Positions 1-7,184 are shown, counted from the first letter of the stretch. The stretch is 39,347 bases of DNA from an uncultured Oscillospiraceae bacterium (GCA_947626845.1 CANQTW010000024.1:1-39347); one strand, 5' to 3'. Numbers and translations are program-made. The notes: generated by a model from the letters alone, not told the origin.

Positions 1-1
1 T

Positions 2-75
2 AGCGGGATTGTGTAAAGGTAGCACAGCGGACTCTGACTCCGTATGTGAGGGTTCGAATCCTTCTCCCGCTGCCA
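2..75 (+). tRNA. tRNA-Gln (anticodon CTG)
   Basis: A full cloverleaf can be drawn. The acceptor stem AGCGGGA (2-8) pairs with TCCCGCT (65-71), followed by discriminator G and an encoded CCA (73-75). The T loop GGTTCGAATCC is canonical. The anticodon loop CTCTGAC gives anticodon CTG, which reads CAG (Gln). It decodes glutamine in translation. It sits at the window edge, so any upstream tRNA partners are not visible. Confidence 0.95.
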
Positions 76-81
76 AATAAG

Positions 82-129
82 AACCCTAATTCTGATACCA
101 AGCGTATCAAAGTTAGGGTTTTTATTTTT
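82..129 (+). terminator. Intrinsic terminator after tRNA-Gln
   Basis: The arms AACCCTAA (82-89) and TTAGGGTT (113-120) enclose an inner GATAC/GTATC stem, and the outer stem runs into TTTATTTTTA. This is a classic stem plus U-tract directly behind the tRNA. Confidence 0.85.
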
Positions 130-288
130 ATCAAAAATGGCTTGAAAGCAGGGCTTTTCTCTGTTAAGATGCGAGCCGCCATTTTCAAATTCCACAAGGA
201 TTCCACATAGGCCACACACTCATTCCTCATTCATGGTTTATTGTATAATCACCGATGAAGATCGGAATTCAGAAAGGTGGTTAAAACC

Positions 289-759
289 ATGAAAAAGTCA
301 AAATGGATTTGCGGAATTGCCGTTATGGCCCTGGCGGTCATGCTGTCCGTCGGTTGTTTTACCGTTTTTGCGGCAGACGCCGGTGCCGAAATGGGTAAGC
401 CGGAGGCATCTGAAGCAGCCGCCGCCACTGAAAGCACCGGAGAAGAAGCAAAAACAGAGGAATCCATGCCGGAGCAAAGCGCATACAGCTATCTTACCGG
501 ACGGCAGAACAGCACAAACCGCAATGATCTGTACGCCCAGGCGGAGGAGCTTCCCGAAGACCAGCGGGACGCTTTCCTGGCGGAGAACGGCGTCGGGGAA
601 ACGCCTTGGTCCGAGGACGCGGCGGCGTCCTACAGCTACGTTGGCGGTCAGCAGAGAGGCGCGTCATACCGGCAGGGCGATGACGCGGACAGCGCACAGG
701 ACATGTCCGGGTACAGCTACCTGACCGGCCAGCAGCGCGGCTCCAGCTATCACAAGTAA
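289..759 (+). CDS. Small secreted protein with C-terminal YSY-LTG-QQRG repeats
   Basis: This is a 156-residue exported protein of unknown function. The start ATG at 289 is chosen because AGAAAGGTGG lies 8 nt upstream; an in-frame GTG at 277 is inside that site. A signal peptide (K-rich, then a hydrophobic stretch to about residue 28) ends in a VFA-AD signal-peptidase-I-like site. The mature part begins with an acidic, Ala/Glu/Thr-rich stretch, then three degenerate repeats: YSYLTGRQN near residue 65, YSYVGGQQRGASY near 115, and YSYLTGQQRGSSY at the very C terminus. A TATAAT lies at 244-249, but no convincing -35 is seen. It lies just upstream of a two-component system, separated by a hairpin, so it may be that system's reporter or target; that is inference. 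I do not recognise the family. Confidence 0.8.
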   Translation: MKKSKWICGIAVMALAVMLSVGCFTVFAADAGAEMGKPEASEAAAATESTGEEAKTEESMPEQSAYSYLTGRQNSTNRNDLYAQAEELPEDQRDAFLAENGVGETPWSEDAAASYSYVGGQQRGASYRQGDDADSAQDMSGYSYLTGQQRGSSYHK

Positions 760-774
760 CAAAACGCAAAATGC

Positions 775-814
775 GCAAAACAGCAAACCGTCCAAGCGGC
801 GGTTTGCGTTTTGC
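775..814 (+). terminator. Long hairpin between the secreted protein and the response regulator
   Basis: GCAAAAC+GCAAACCG (775-781, 783-790) pairs with CGGTTTGC+GTTTTGC (800-814), a 15-bp stem with one bulged A. The tail ATTGTTT is only weakly U-rich, so it may act as a partial terminator or attenuator between the two genes. Confidence 0.55.
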
Positions 815-833
815 ATTGTTTAGGAGGGAGATC

Positions 834-1505
834 ATGGCTTACCTGTTGGCCGTCGATGACGAGAGGGACATCGTGGAGCTCATTTCCCGTTTTGCGGAGC
901 ATGAGGGGCATAGAATCGACACTGCGGACAACGGCAAAGAGGCTGTCCGTCTATGCGGTGAAAACAACTACGACCTGATCATCCTCGATATTATGATGCC
1001 GGAGATGGACGGGTTCACCGCCTGCAAGGAGATACGCAAACAGAAACAAACGCCCGTCATCATGCTGTCCGCCTTGGGGACGGAGTACGACAAGCTGATG
1101 GGCTTTGAATTGGGCATCGATGACTATGTGGTGAAGCCCTTCTCTCCCCGCGAGCTGATGGCGCGGGTCAAGGCGGTCCTGACAAGGCACACCGAGGGAA
1201 AACCGAAACAGGAAATCGTGATACAGGGTCTGCGCGTTGACACGCTCTCCCATGAGGCCTTTGTGGACGGCGTGAAGACGGAGCTGACCGCCAAGGAGTA
1301 TGAGCTGCTTATCTATCTCGCCCAGAACAAGGGAATCGCCCTGACGCGGGAGAACATATTGAACAACGTGTGGGGCTATGACTATTTCGGCGATGACCGC
1401 ACGGTGGATTGGCAGATCAAGCTCCTGCGGAGCAAGCTTGGGCCGTATCGGAAGTGCGTCGTGACACTGCGGGGAACGGGGTATCGGTTCGATGAAAAAG
1501 CGTAA
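834..1505 (+). CDS. OmpR/PhoB-family response regulator
   Basis: This is a 223-residue two-component response regulator: an N-terminal receiver that accepts phosphate from its kinase and a C-terminal winged helix that binds DNA. The receiver shows the acidic pair DDE (8-10), the phospho-acceptor D52 in LDIMMPEMDG, a Ser in MLSA and K101 in VVKPF. The effector domain shows LTAKEYELL, RTVDWQI and GTGYRF, as in VanR/PhoB. The start at 834 has AGGAGGG 6 nt upstream; the open frame extends further upstream but through the preceding hairpin. The gene overlaps the histidine kinase by 14 nt, so the two are probably translationally coupled. Subfamily and target genes cannot be named from sequence. Confidence 0.93.
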   Translation: MAYLLAVDDERDIVELISRFAEHEGHRIDTADNGKEAVRLCGENNYDLIILDIMMPEMDGFTACKEIRKQKQTPVIMLSALGTEYDKLMGFELGIDDYVVKPFSPRELMARVKAVLTRHTEGKPKQEIVIQGLRVDTLSHEAFVDGVKTELTAKEYELLIYLAQNKGIALTRENILNNVWGYDYFGDDRTVDWQIKLLRSKLGPYRKCVVTLRGTGYRFDEKA

Positions 1506-2931
1506 GTCCTTCGGCGTGAAGCTGTGGCTGTGGTTTGCGCTCTTTGCCGCCGCCATCTTTCTTGTGCTTTGGCTTTTGCAGACGGTGTTTTTGCAAAGCT
1601 TCTATAACAGTATGGCCATCCGCGGCGTGGAAAGGGCGGCAAAGGAGATTGTGGCCCATGCCGGGGAGACGGACTTTACTGCTGTCATCGACAGGGCCGC
1701 CGGAGAAAACTCCCTTCTTGTATTCGTGACAGATACGCGGGGAAATATCCTATACAGCGCTGACGCATATAAGGGCCTCTACGGAAGCTCCGGGCAGAAG
1801 GAACAGCAAAATGGGAATCCCTACTTTTCTCCCGATGAGGTCATGAACTGGGAAAAGGGCGCGCTGCGCAATCTGCCGTACAGCTATGAAGCGCTCATTG
1901 CGAAGCTTAAAGAGGCCGGCACAAGCCGTGTCGGCTTTGTCACGGAGGATAACGCGGCTTACGTGACGGGGAGCGTCCTTCCGAACGGAAACATCCTCTA
2001 TATCAGTATGCCCCTCGGCACGGTGGGCGGCACCGTCCGAATCTTGCGGCTCCAGCTTGTGTGGGTCTCCGTTCTTTCTCTGGTTTTGGGATTCGTCCTT
2101 GCCTGGGCCATTTCAAAGAGGTTTGAAAAGCCGGTGGCGCAGATCGCGGAATGTGCAAAGGGGATCGCCGGCGGCAGCTTCCACCCGGAGCTTCCACGCG
2201 GCTTCTGCGCAGAGCTGGACGAGCTGTCTGATACGCTGGGCGAGACGGCGCTTCGCTTGGAAAAGGCCCAAAACGCCCAACGGGAATTTTTAGCCAATGT
2301 CTCCCACGATTTGAGGACGCCCCTCACCATGATAAAGGGCTACGCGGAGATGGTCAAAGAAATTTCCTGGAGCGACGAGGCAAAGCGGGAAAAGGACCTG
2401 GACGTCATCACCCGCGAGGCGGACAGGCTGACGGCGCTGGTCAACGAGATTCTGGACTTTTCCGCCATGCAGTCGGACGGTGTGCCGCTTGCGTACAGCG
2501 TCATCGACCTGAGCCGCGCGGTTCGGGACGTAATCAAACAGTTCGCACCTTTCTGCGAACAAAACGGTTATGTCATTGAAACCGAGATTGCGGACGGCGT
2601 TACGGCGAAAGCGGACGAGACGCAGATCAAGCGGGTCATCTACAATTTCATCGACAACGCCGTAAATCACACGGATGAAAGCAAAAAGATAAAGGTGTCG
2701 CTGATGACAGCGGACGGCTCCGCGCGGTTTGCGGTGACCGATTACGGCAAGGGCATCGCCGATGAGGACCTCCCCTATATCTGGGACCGCTATTATACCG
2801 CCCGCAGGAGGAAAAACAAAGCCGCTGTGTCCGGGTCGGGTCTGTCTATCGCAAAGGAAATTCTGACAGCGCATAGAGCGAAATTTGGTGTTGACAACCG
2901 CGATAATTGTACGTTTTGGTTTGAACTGTGA
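1492..2931 (+). CDS. Sensor histidine kinase (HAMP, HisKA, HATPase)
   Basis: This is a 479-residue membrane sensor kinase, the partner of the overlapping response regulator. TM1 is about residues 10-36, an extracellular sensor region about 37-183, TM2 about 184-207, then a HAMP-like linker (RFEKPVAQIAE). The H-box is FLANVSHDLRTPL with H272 as the phosphorylated residue. The N-box is IDNAVNHT, G1 is DYGKGIADED and G2 is GSGLSIAKE. The architecture resembles VanS/PhoR-type kinases. The signal is unknown. The adjacent small secreted repeat protein is a possible ligand or output; this is inference from position only. Confidence 0.93.
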   Translation: MKKRKSFGVKLWLWFALFAAAIFLVLWLLQTVFLQSFYNSMAIRGVERAAKEIVAHAGETDFTAVIDRAAGENSLLVFVTDTRGNILYSADAYKGLYGSSGQKEQQNGNPYFSPDEVMNWEKGALRNLPYSYEALIAKLKEAGTSRVGFVTEDNAAYVTGSVLPNGNILYISMPLGTVGGTVRILRLQLVWVSVLSLVLGFVLAWAISKRFEKPVAQIAECAKGIAGGSFHPELPRGFCAELDELSDTLGETALRLEKAQNAQREFLANVSHDLRTPLTMIKGYAEMVKEISWSDEAKREKDLDVITREADRLTALVNEILDFSAMQSDGVPLAYSVIDLSRAVRDVIKQFAPFCEQNGYVIETEIADGVTAKADETQIKRVIYNFIDNAVNHTDESKKIKVSLMTADGSARFAVTDYGKGIADEDLPYIWDRYYTARRRKNKAAVSGSGLSIAKEILTAHRAKFGVDNRDNCTFWFEL

Positions 2932-3000
2932 TCTGATCCATTATGGCAAATTTGAACCCCTATACTGGGAAGAAGTTCATTTAAATTACGGTTATGCGCC

Positions 3001-3040
3001 AAAAAGAAACAGCCACCCATAAGGGCGGCTGTTTTCTTTT
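3001..3040. terminator. Bidirectional intrinsic terminator
   Basis: AAAAGAAACAGCC-A-CCC / GGG-C-GGCTGTTTTCTTTT forms a long near-perfect stem with an ATAA loop and A/T tracts on both sides. It ends the two-component operon and could also end transcripts from the minus-strand side. Confidence 0.85.
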
Positions 3041-3083
3041 GGCGGGATGACCTTTTTAGTAAATTCGTGAACCGCATTGGGGT

Positions 3084-3172
3084 CCCCATCGGGCTGTCGC
3101 CCGATGGGGAGAGGAGGAGCGAACCGTGGCATGAGGGCGAATACTTGGAGCCCGAAGTTAAGCCGGTTCCGC
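3084..3172 (-). repeat. Solitary copy of the oriT-region repeat (hairpin plus conserved flank)
   Basis: Read on the minus strand, about 60 bases match the noncoding repeat at 33625-33709 with roughly 85-90 percent identity by eye. Shared blocks include CTTCGGGCTCCA, GTATTCGCCCTCA and GGTTCGCTCCTCCTCTCCCC. Each copy then ends in a 10-bp hairpin whose outer CCCC/GGGG is shared. The inner stem differs but stays complementary: ATCGGG/CCCGAT here, GCACGT/ACGTGC in the other copy. No mobilisation gene remains beside this copy. It is probably a relic of an earlier element of the same kind. Confidence 0.75.
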
Positions 3173-3179
3173 GATGACG

Positions 3180-3692
3180 TTATTTCATGATCTTTTCATA
3201 CGCCTTTTTGATGCCGCAGGCGTAGGTGAGGGGGATGGAGATAAAGCCCAGGAGGGCCTGGAGGATCTGGAACGGGAGCTTTGCCGCGGCGTATTCGGGG
3301 GTGGAGTAGATGTAGGCGCGGCCCAGGGTGTAGCCCACCACCATGATGACGGCGCCCACAGCCACGGCGATAGCGGAGGAGAGCACGGGCTTTTTGCCGC
3401 CCAGGAGCTTGCGGGCCAGGAGGGAGATTACCACCGCCTGAAGGCCGTGGGTCACCAGAGAGACGTACATGGGCGCGGGATAGAACAGAAGATCGCCCAG
3501 AAAGGCGCCGACGCCGCCCACCACAAAGGCGCAGAAGGGGTCCAGCAAAAGCGCCGCGGTGCAGATGATGATGTCGTTGGCGTACAGATGCCCGCCGGGG
3601 ACGGGAATGGACAGTATTTCCATGCTCAGGACGATATTCATTGCCATGAGCATCGCTGTCAGGGTGAGTTTTTTGATGTCTTTCGATTTCAT
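3180..3692 (-). CDS. ECF-type transporter S component (vitamin or precursor uptake)
   Basis: This is a 170-residue integral membrane protein with about five to six hydrophobic segments. It looks like the substrate-binding S component of energy-coupling-factor transporters, which share a separate EcfAA'T module. The N-terminal KKLTLTAMLMAMNIVLS and the Pro/Gly/Asp-rich loop IPVPGGHLYANDI, followed by GGVGAFLGDLL, are typical of the family. The ATG at 3692 is used because GGAGG sits 8 nt upstream. It is transcribed divergently from a MocR/PdxR-like regulator across overlapping promoters. That arrangement is known for vitamin B6 uptake genes, so pyridoxine or a relative is the best substrate guess, as inference only. 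No EcfA or EcfT gene is in the window. Confidence 0.75.
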   Translation of the reverse strand: MKSKDIKKLTLTAMLMAMNIVLSMEILSIPVPGGHLYANDIIICTAALLLDPFCAFVVGGVGAFLGDLLFYPAPMYVSLVTHGLQAVVISLLARKLLGGKKPVLSSAIAVAVGAVIMVVGYTLGRAYIYSTPEYAAAKLPFQILQALLGFISIPLTYACGIKKAYEKIMK

Positions 3693-3704
3693 GGGGAGTC
3701 CTCC

Positions 3705-3733
3705 TTGACAAGTGGGATGATCCCTATTATAAT
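3705..3733 (+). promoter_or_regulatory. Promoter for the MocR-like gene, overlapping the divergent ECF promoter
   Basis: TTGACA (3705-3710) is followed after 17 bp by TATAAT (3728-3733). On the minus strand a second TATAAT occupies plus positions 3726-3731, with TTTTCA 16 bp upstream of it. The two -10 boxes therefore overlap back to back, which lets one regulator control both genes. Confidence 0.75.
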
Positions 3734-3784
3734 CGGTTTTGGACATATGAAAATCACCAAAAAAGGAGAACTTTTTATAATCAG

Positions 3785-4867
3785 ATGTTGACCTATGATT
3801 TGAAGGAGGGCACGGGGCCGCTGTATCTGCGGCTCTACGAGCAGATTCGGGAGGACATACGCTCCGGGGCCGTAGGGCCGGGGAGCCGCCTGCCCTCCAA
3901 GAGGACGCTGGCGGAGCATTTGGGCGTCAGCGTCATCACGGTGGACGGGGCGTACAGGTGCCTCATCGACGAGGGGTATGTGATCAGCCGGGAGCGCAGC
4001 GGCTATTTTGCCGCGCGGCTGGGCCAGGCCGCGCCGCGGGAAACGGAAGCGGCGGGGGATATCCCTGAGGAGGAGACGGAGGCGGGGACGGATCACGGCT
4101 TTCGGTATTCGGCGCTGTGGAAGATCATGCGGGAGGTGATCTCCGAGCGGGGCGAGAAGCTCCTGGCCAAGCCGCCGGCCTTCGGCTGCGCGGAGCTGCG
4201 GCGGGCCATCGCGGCCTTTCTGCGCCGTTACCGGGGGATGCGTGTGGAGCCGGGGCGGGTCATCGTGGGTTCCGGCGCGGAATATCTTTACGGGATGCTG
4301 GCGCAGCTATTGGGCAGGGAGCGGACCTTTGCCGTGGAGGAGCCGGGGTATGTAAAAATACGCAAGGTGTATGAATCTATGGGCGTGACCTGCCGGTTCC
4401 TGCCCCTGGACGGGGACGGGGTCAGCTCGGAGGCGCTGGAGGCCACGGACGCGGATATTTTGCACGTCACGCCCTACCACAGCTTTCCCACGGGCATTAC
4501 GGCCTCCCACGAGAAGCGGCGGGAGTATCTGGACTGGGCGGCCAGGGGGGAGCGGTACGTCGTCGAGGATGACTTCGACTCGGAGTTTTCCCCGTCCAGG
4601 AGGCCCCAGGAGCCGCTTTTCTCCATGGACCGGGGCGGGAAGGTGATCTATCTCAATACCTTTTCCCACTCGCTGGCGCCGTCCATGCGTATCGGGTATA
4701 TGGTCCTCCCCGACGAGCTTTTCAGGCTCTATGAGGAGAGGCTGGGCTTCTATTCCTGCCCTGTGCCGGTGTTTGACCAGTATGTGCTGGCCCGCTTCAT
4801 TGACCGAGGGCATTTTGAGCGGCACCTGAACCGGGTGAGACGCCAGCTGCGGGCGGAGGGGGAGTAG
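3785..4867 (+). CDS. MocR/PdxR-like GntR regulator, C-terminally truncated and lacking the PLP lysine
   Basis: This 360-residue protein has an N-terminal GntR winged helix (LYLRLYEQIREDI, SRLPSKRTLAEHLGVS, residues about 10-70) joined to a type-I aminotransferase-like domain. The PLP-ring Asp motif VVEDDFDSEF is present. The usual SK[ST]LAPS lysine motif reads SHSLAPS, with His at 295 (codon CAC). The C terminus stops at HFERHLNRVRRQL, about 100 residues short of normal MocR proteins (450-500 aa). The stop codon lies in a TAGGGGCCGCC palindromic repeat, as if the repeat replaced the end of the gene. GGAGAA lies about 15 nt before the ATG. It probably regulates the divergent ECF gene. It may no longer sense PLP covalently. 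Confidence 0.8.
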   Translation: MLTYDLKEGTGPLYLRLYEQIREDIRSGAVGPGSRLPSKRTLAEHLGVSVITVDGAYRCLIDEGYVISRERSGYFAARLGQAAPRETEAAGDIPEEETEAGTDHGFRYSALWKIMREVISERGEKLLAKPPAFGCAELRRAIAAFLRRYRGMRVEPGRVIVGSGAEYLYGMLAQLLGRERTFAVEEPGYVKIRKVYESMGVTCRFLPLDGDGVSSEALEATDADILHVTPYHSFPTGITASHEKRREYLDWAARGERYVVEDDFDSEFSPSRRPQEPLFSMDRGGKVIYLNTFSHSLAPSMRIGYMVLPDELFRLYEERLGFYSCPVPVFDQYVLARFIDRGHFERHLNRVRRQLRAEGE

Positions 4868-4907
4868 GGGCCGCCGTCCCCGGCGACCCGCCGCACGGCG
4901 GCGGAGT
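4864..4907. repeat. REP-like GC palindrome (GTAGGGGCCGCC type), copy 1
   Basis: GTAGGGGCCGCC is followed by GGCGACCCGCC and a further CCGCACGGCGG segment. It matches the repeat at 4984-5011 and the reverse-complement copies near 26.3 kb. It supplies the stop codon of the MocR-like gene. Confidence 0.65.
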
Positions 4908-4917
4908 CATTGAAATG

Positions 4918-4945
4918 GGAGGGGAACCCTGACGGTTCCCCTTCC
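4918..4945. terminator. Hairpin between convergent genes
   Basis: GGGGAACC (4921-4928), loop CTGAC and GGTTCCCC (4934-4941) form a perfect 8-bp stem between two convergent genes. The flanking T-richness is weak, so it is only a candidate bidirectional terminator. Confidence 0.45.
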
Positions 4946-4983
4946 AATACTTTCCTCCGATATATTTCGGCTGGAAACAGGTC

Positions 4984-5011
4984 GTAGGGGCCGCCGCACG
5001 GCGGCGACCCG
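4984..5011. repeat. REP-like GC palindrome, copy 2
   Basis: GTAGGGGCCGCC-GCAC-GGCGGCGACCCG; the stem GCCGCC/GGCGGC spans 4990-5005. It belongs to the same family as 4864-4907. Confidence 0.65.
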
Positions 5012-5037
5012 TGTGTCGAATTTCCGTACGGTTTCTC

Positions 5038-5244
5038 TTACATGATTCCCAACCCGTTCTCTCCGAACTCGGCCACGAAGGAGCGCATCTCCTCCGGGGA
5101 CTTGATGCCGTGGGTGCGGGCGATCAGCTCCTCGCGCTGGCGCTGGTTCAGAGAGGAGAACCGGTTCATCGCCACCACGTTGGAGGCCAGGACCATGCCG
5201 AAGCCCATGGGAAGTCCGTCGTTGTAAAGCTCGTTGTAGAGCAT
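5038..5244 (-). CDS. Small conserved-looking protein of unknown function
   Basis: This is a 68-residue cytoplasmic protein with no signal or membrane segment. The ATG at 5244 follows GAGGTG with a 6-nt gap; the open frame continues upstream but without a better start. The sequence has a helix-rich pattern: an MLYNELYNDG start, GFGMVLASNVVAMNRFSSL, QREELIARTH, and SPEEMRSFVAEF near the end. The composition looks like a genuine folded mini-protein rather than a shadow frame. I do not know its function. It is convergent with the MocR-like gene and divergent from mgtE. Confidence 0.7.
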   Translation of the reverse strand: MLYNELYNDGLPMGFGMVLASNVVAMNRFSSLNQRQREELIARTHGIKSPEEMRSFVAEFGENGLGIM

Positions 5245-5360
5245 ATAGATCACCTCGGAAAAAGCTTTCCCGCGGGAGCCGCCGCGTATGCGTATGAAAC
5301 GGGGTTTCGGACAAAAAATATCTTCTGGAGAAGGGGAAAAATGCTGTCGGCGGGGTTGAC

Positions 5361-5388
5361 TTGACAGGTCGGATGGTGTACATTTATA
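5361..5388 (+). promoter_or_regulatory. Promoter of the mgtE leader
   Basis: TTGACA (5361-5366), a 16-bp spacer and TTTATA (5383-5388) predict transcription starting near 5395. That leaves a leader of about 255 nt before mgtE. Confidence 0.65.
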
Positions 5389-5432
5389 GGTACGGCAAAA
5401 GCCGAATTCAGGAAAAAATGAGAGGTGAGACC

Positions 5433-5504
5433 ATGGACGCGGGCAGTACAGGCACAGTGGATCGAGAATGCGGTAAGGCCCGCGCGGTCTTACGGTTGAT
5501 CTGA
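5433..5504 (+). CDS. Candidate 23-codon leader peptide upstream of mgtE
   Basis: AGAGGTGAG (5421-5429) precedes ATG at 5433, opening a 23-codon frame that ends at TGA 5502-5504 (starts MDAGSTGTVD, ends RAVLRLI). It lies wholly in the mgtE 5' leader and overlaps the 5449-5518 hairpin. A ribosome on it would therefore change leader folding. Peptide-controlled Mg2+ transporter leaders are known (for example mgtL), but this sequence does not resemble them. It could be a chance frame. Confidence 0.4.
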   Translation: MDAGSTGTVDRECGKARAVLRLI

Positions 5505-5518
5505 TCCATGGTGCCTTG
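5449..5518 (+). promoter_or_regulatory. Structured leader RNA element upstream of mgtE
   Basis: CAGGCAC..TGGATC (5449-5463) pairs with GATCCA..GTGCCT (5503-5516), with a 2-nt internal loop. Inside it GTAAG pairs with CTTAC. Together with the downstream terminator-like hairpin this looks like a regulatory leader. I could not match it to the M-box or another named riboswitch. Confidence 0.5.
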
Positions 5519-5583
5519 TATCCATCCTTGCGGTATTCGGCGCGGGCCCTGTGACAGGGACGCGGCGGAAAGAGGCGCGAAGA

Positions 5584-5621
5584 GCGCGGACGGGCCTCAA
5601 AGAGGCGTCTCCCGCGTTTTT
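5584..5621 (+). terminator. Terminator-like hairpin in the mgtE leader (attenuator candidate)
   Basis: A GC-rich stem with core GGCCTC-AAA-GAGGC, extended outwards with two mismatch sites to CGCGG/CCGCG, is followed by TTTTT at 5617-5621. It lies 32 nt before the mgtE start codon. A terminator in front of a gene it would silence implies conditional read-through. Confidence 0.6.
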
Positions 5622-5652
5622 CGCCGCGGCAAAAGAGAGGAGACAAGGTAAA

Positions 5653-7032
5653 ATGGCAGAGATAAATGCGACGATCTTATCCTCCACCATCGAGACGCTG
5701 ATCGAGAACAAAAAATACGCCACGCTCAGGGATATTTTTGTCACCATGCAGCCCATGGACATCGCCGGCGTATTGGGGGAGCTGGGGGAGAACCGGCTGC
5801 CGCTGATGTTCAGGCTCCTGCCCAAGGAGCTGGCGGCGGAGACGTTCATCGAGATGGACCCGGAGGAGCAGGAGCTTCTCATTCGTGGCTTTTCCGACGC
5901 GGAGCTCAAGGACGTGGTGGATGAGCTCTATGTGGATGACGCGGTGGACCTCATCGAGGAGATGCCGGCCAACGTGGTCAAGCGTATCCTCAAATCCGCC
6001 GACCCGGAGATGCGCCGGACCATCAATGAGCTTTTGAATTACCCGGAGGACTCCGCCGGCTCCATCATGACCACGGAGTATGTGTCCCTGCGTCCGGAGA
6101 TGACGGCGGAGGAGGCCATCAAGCGCATCCGACGGGGCGCGGTGGACAAGGAGACCATCTACACCTGCTATGTGACGGACAAAAACAGGAAGCTTGTGGG
6201 CTATGTGACCCTGAAATCCCTGCTTCTGGCCGAGGACGACACCCAGATCACCGAGATCATGGGGACGGACACCATCTCCGTCACCACCACCGACGACCAG
6301 GAGGAGGTGGCCGGCGCGTTCTCCAAGTACGACCTGTCGGCCCTGCCGGTGGTGGATAAGGAGTCACGCCTGGTGGGCATCGTCACCGTGGATGACGCCA
6401 TCGACGTCATGGAGGAGGAGGCCACCGAGGATATCGAGAAGATGGCCGCCATCATGCCCACGGACAAGCCTTATCTGAAGCTTTCGCCCTTTGAGATTTG
6501 GAAATCCCGTATCCCGTGGCTGCTGCTGCTGATGGTTTCGGCCACGTTCACGGGCCTGATCATAAGCTCCTTTGAGAGCGCCCTGGCCAAGTGGGTGGCC
6601 CTGACGGCGTTTATCCCCATGCTGATGGACACCGGCGGCAACACAGGCTCCCAGGCCTCCGTCACGGTCATCCGCGCGCTGTCCCTGGGCGACCTGGAAT
6701 TTTCGGACTTCTTTCGGGTGGTCTGGAAGGAGCTTCGTGTGGCGGTGCTGTGCGCCGTGTCGCTGGCCGTGGTGAATTTCGCCAAGATCCAGTTAGTGGA
6801 CGTGTGGCTGATGCACAACGCCTCCGTGACGGTGACGGTGAATCTGGTCATCTGCATCACCCTGGCCTTCACCATCATCTGCGCCAAGCTGGTGGGCTGT
6901 ACCCTCCCGCTGTTGGCGAAAAAGATGGGATTTGACCCGGCGGTGATGGCAAGCCCCTTTATCACCACCATCGTGGACGCCCTGAGCCTGCTCATTTATT
7001 TCCAGGTCGCCAGGGTTCTGTTGGGAATTTGA
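5653..7032 (+). CDS. mgtE: MgtE-family magnesium transporter
   Basis: This 459-residue inner-membrane Mg2+ channel/transporter has the standard order: an N domain of helical repeats (about 1-130), paired CBS domains (about 135-255) that gate the pore by binding Mg2+, and a C-terminal membrane domain of five helices (about 285-459). The selectivity segment PMLMDTGGNTGSQAS is the family hallmark. The start at 5653 was chosen for GAGAGGAGAC about 9 nt upstream, which gives the usual family length. The long structured leader with a candidate uORF and terminator points to control before translation, plausibly by Mg2+. Confidence 0.95.
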   Translation: MAEINATILSSTIETLIENKKYATLRDIFVTMQPMDIAGVLGELGENRLPLMFRLLPKELAAETFIEMDPEEQELLIRGFSDAELKDVVDELYVDDAVDLIEEMPANVVKRILKSADPEMRRTINELLNYPEDSAGSIMTTEYVSLRPEMTAEEAIKRIRRGAVDKETIYTCYVTDKNRKLVGYVTLKSLLLAEDDTQITEIMGTDTISVTTTDDQEEVAGAFSKYDLSALPVVDKESRLVGIVTVDDAIDVMEEEATEDIEKMAAIMPTDKPYLKLSPFEIWKSRIPWLLLLMVSATFTGLIISSFESALAKWVALTAFIPMLMDTGGNTGSQASVTVIRALSLGDLEFSDFFRVVWKELRVAVLCAVSLAVVNFAKIQLVDVWLMHNASVTVTVNLVICITLAFTIICAKLVGCTLPLLAKKMGFDPAVMASPFITTIVDALSLLIYFQVARVLLGI

Positions 7033-7051
7033 GAAAAATCGAAAAAAATAC

Positions 7052-7080
7052 TTGACAGGTCCAGGGAGCTGTGATATTAT
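7052..7080 (+). promoter_or_regulatory. Promoter of tRNA-Leu
   Basis: TTGACA (7052-7057), 17 bp, TATTAT (7075-7080), placed 10 bp before the mature tRNA start. Confidence 0.8.
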
Positions 7081-7090
7081 ACTTGGGCAC

Positions 7091-7178
7091 GCGCGAGTGG
7101 TGGAATTGGCAGACTCGCTAGATTCAGGTTCTAGTGTGCATTACGCACGTGCGGGTTCAAGTCCCGCCTCGCGCACCA
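7091..7178 (+). tRNA. tRNA-Leu (anticodon CAG)
   Basis: The acceptor GCGCGAG pairs with CTCGCGC, with discriminator A and encoded CCA. The anticodon stem CTAGA/TCTAG holds loop TTCAGGT, giving CAG (reads CUG). A long variable arm (TGTGCATTACGCACG) marks a class II tRNA, as expected for Leu. Confidence 0.95.
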
Positions 7179-7184
7179 TCAAGT

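Noticed and set aside
3174-3791. 205-codon plus-strand frame opposite the ECF S component
   Set aside because: The minus strand encodes a clear membrane protein with a ribosome binding site; the plus frame is low-complexity Gly/His/Asp-rich shadow.
5395-5620. M-box (ykoK) riboswitch in the mgtE leader
   Set aside because: Only a short GGTGAG piece resembles it, and that doubles as a ribosome binding site. The conserved later blocks (GGGUCAACAG, UGCUAAAGCUC) were not found, so the leader is reported as unnamed.
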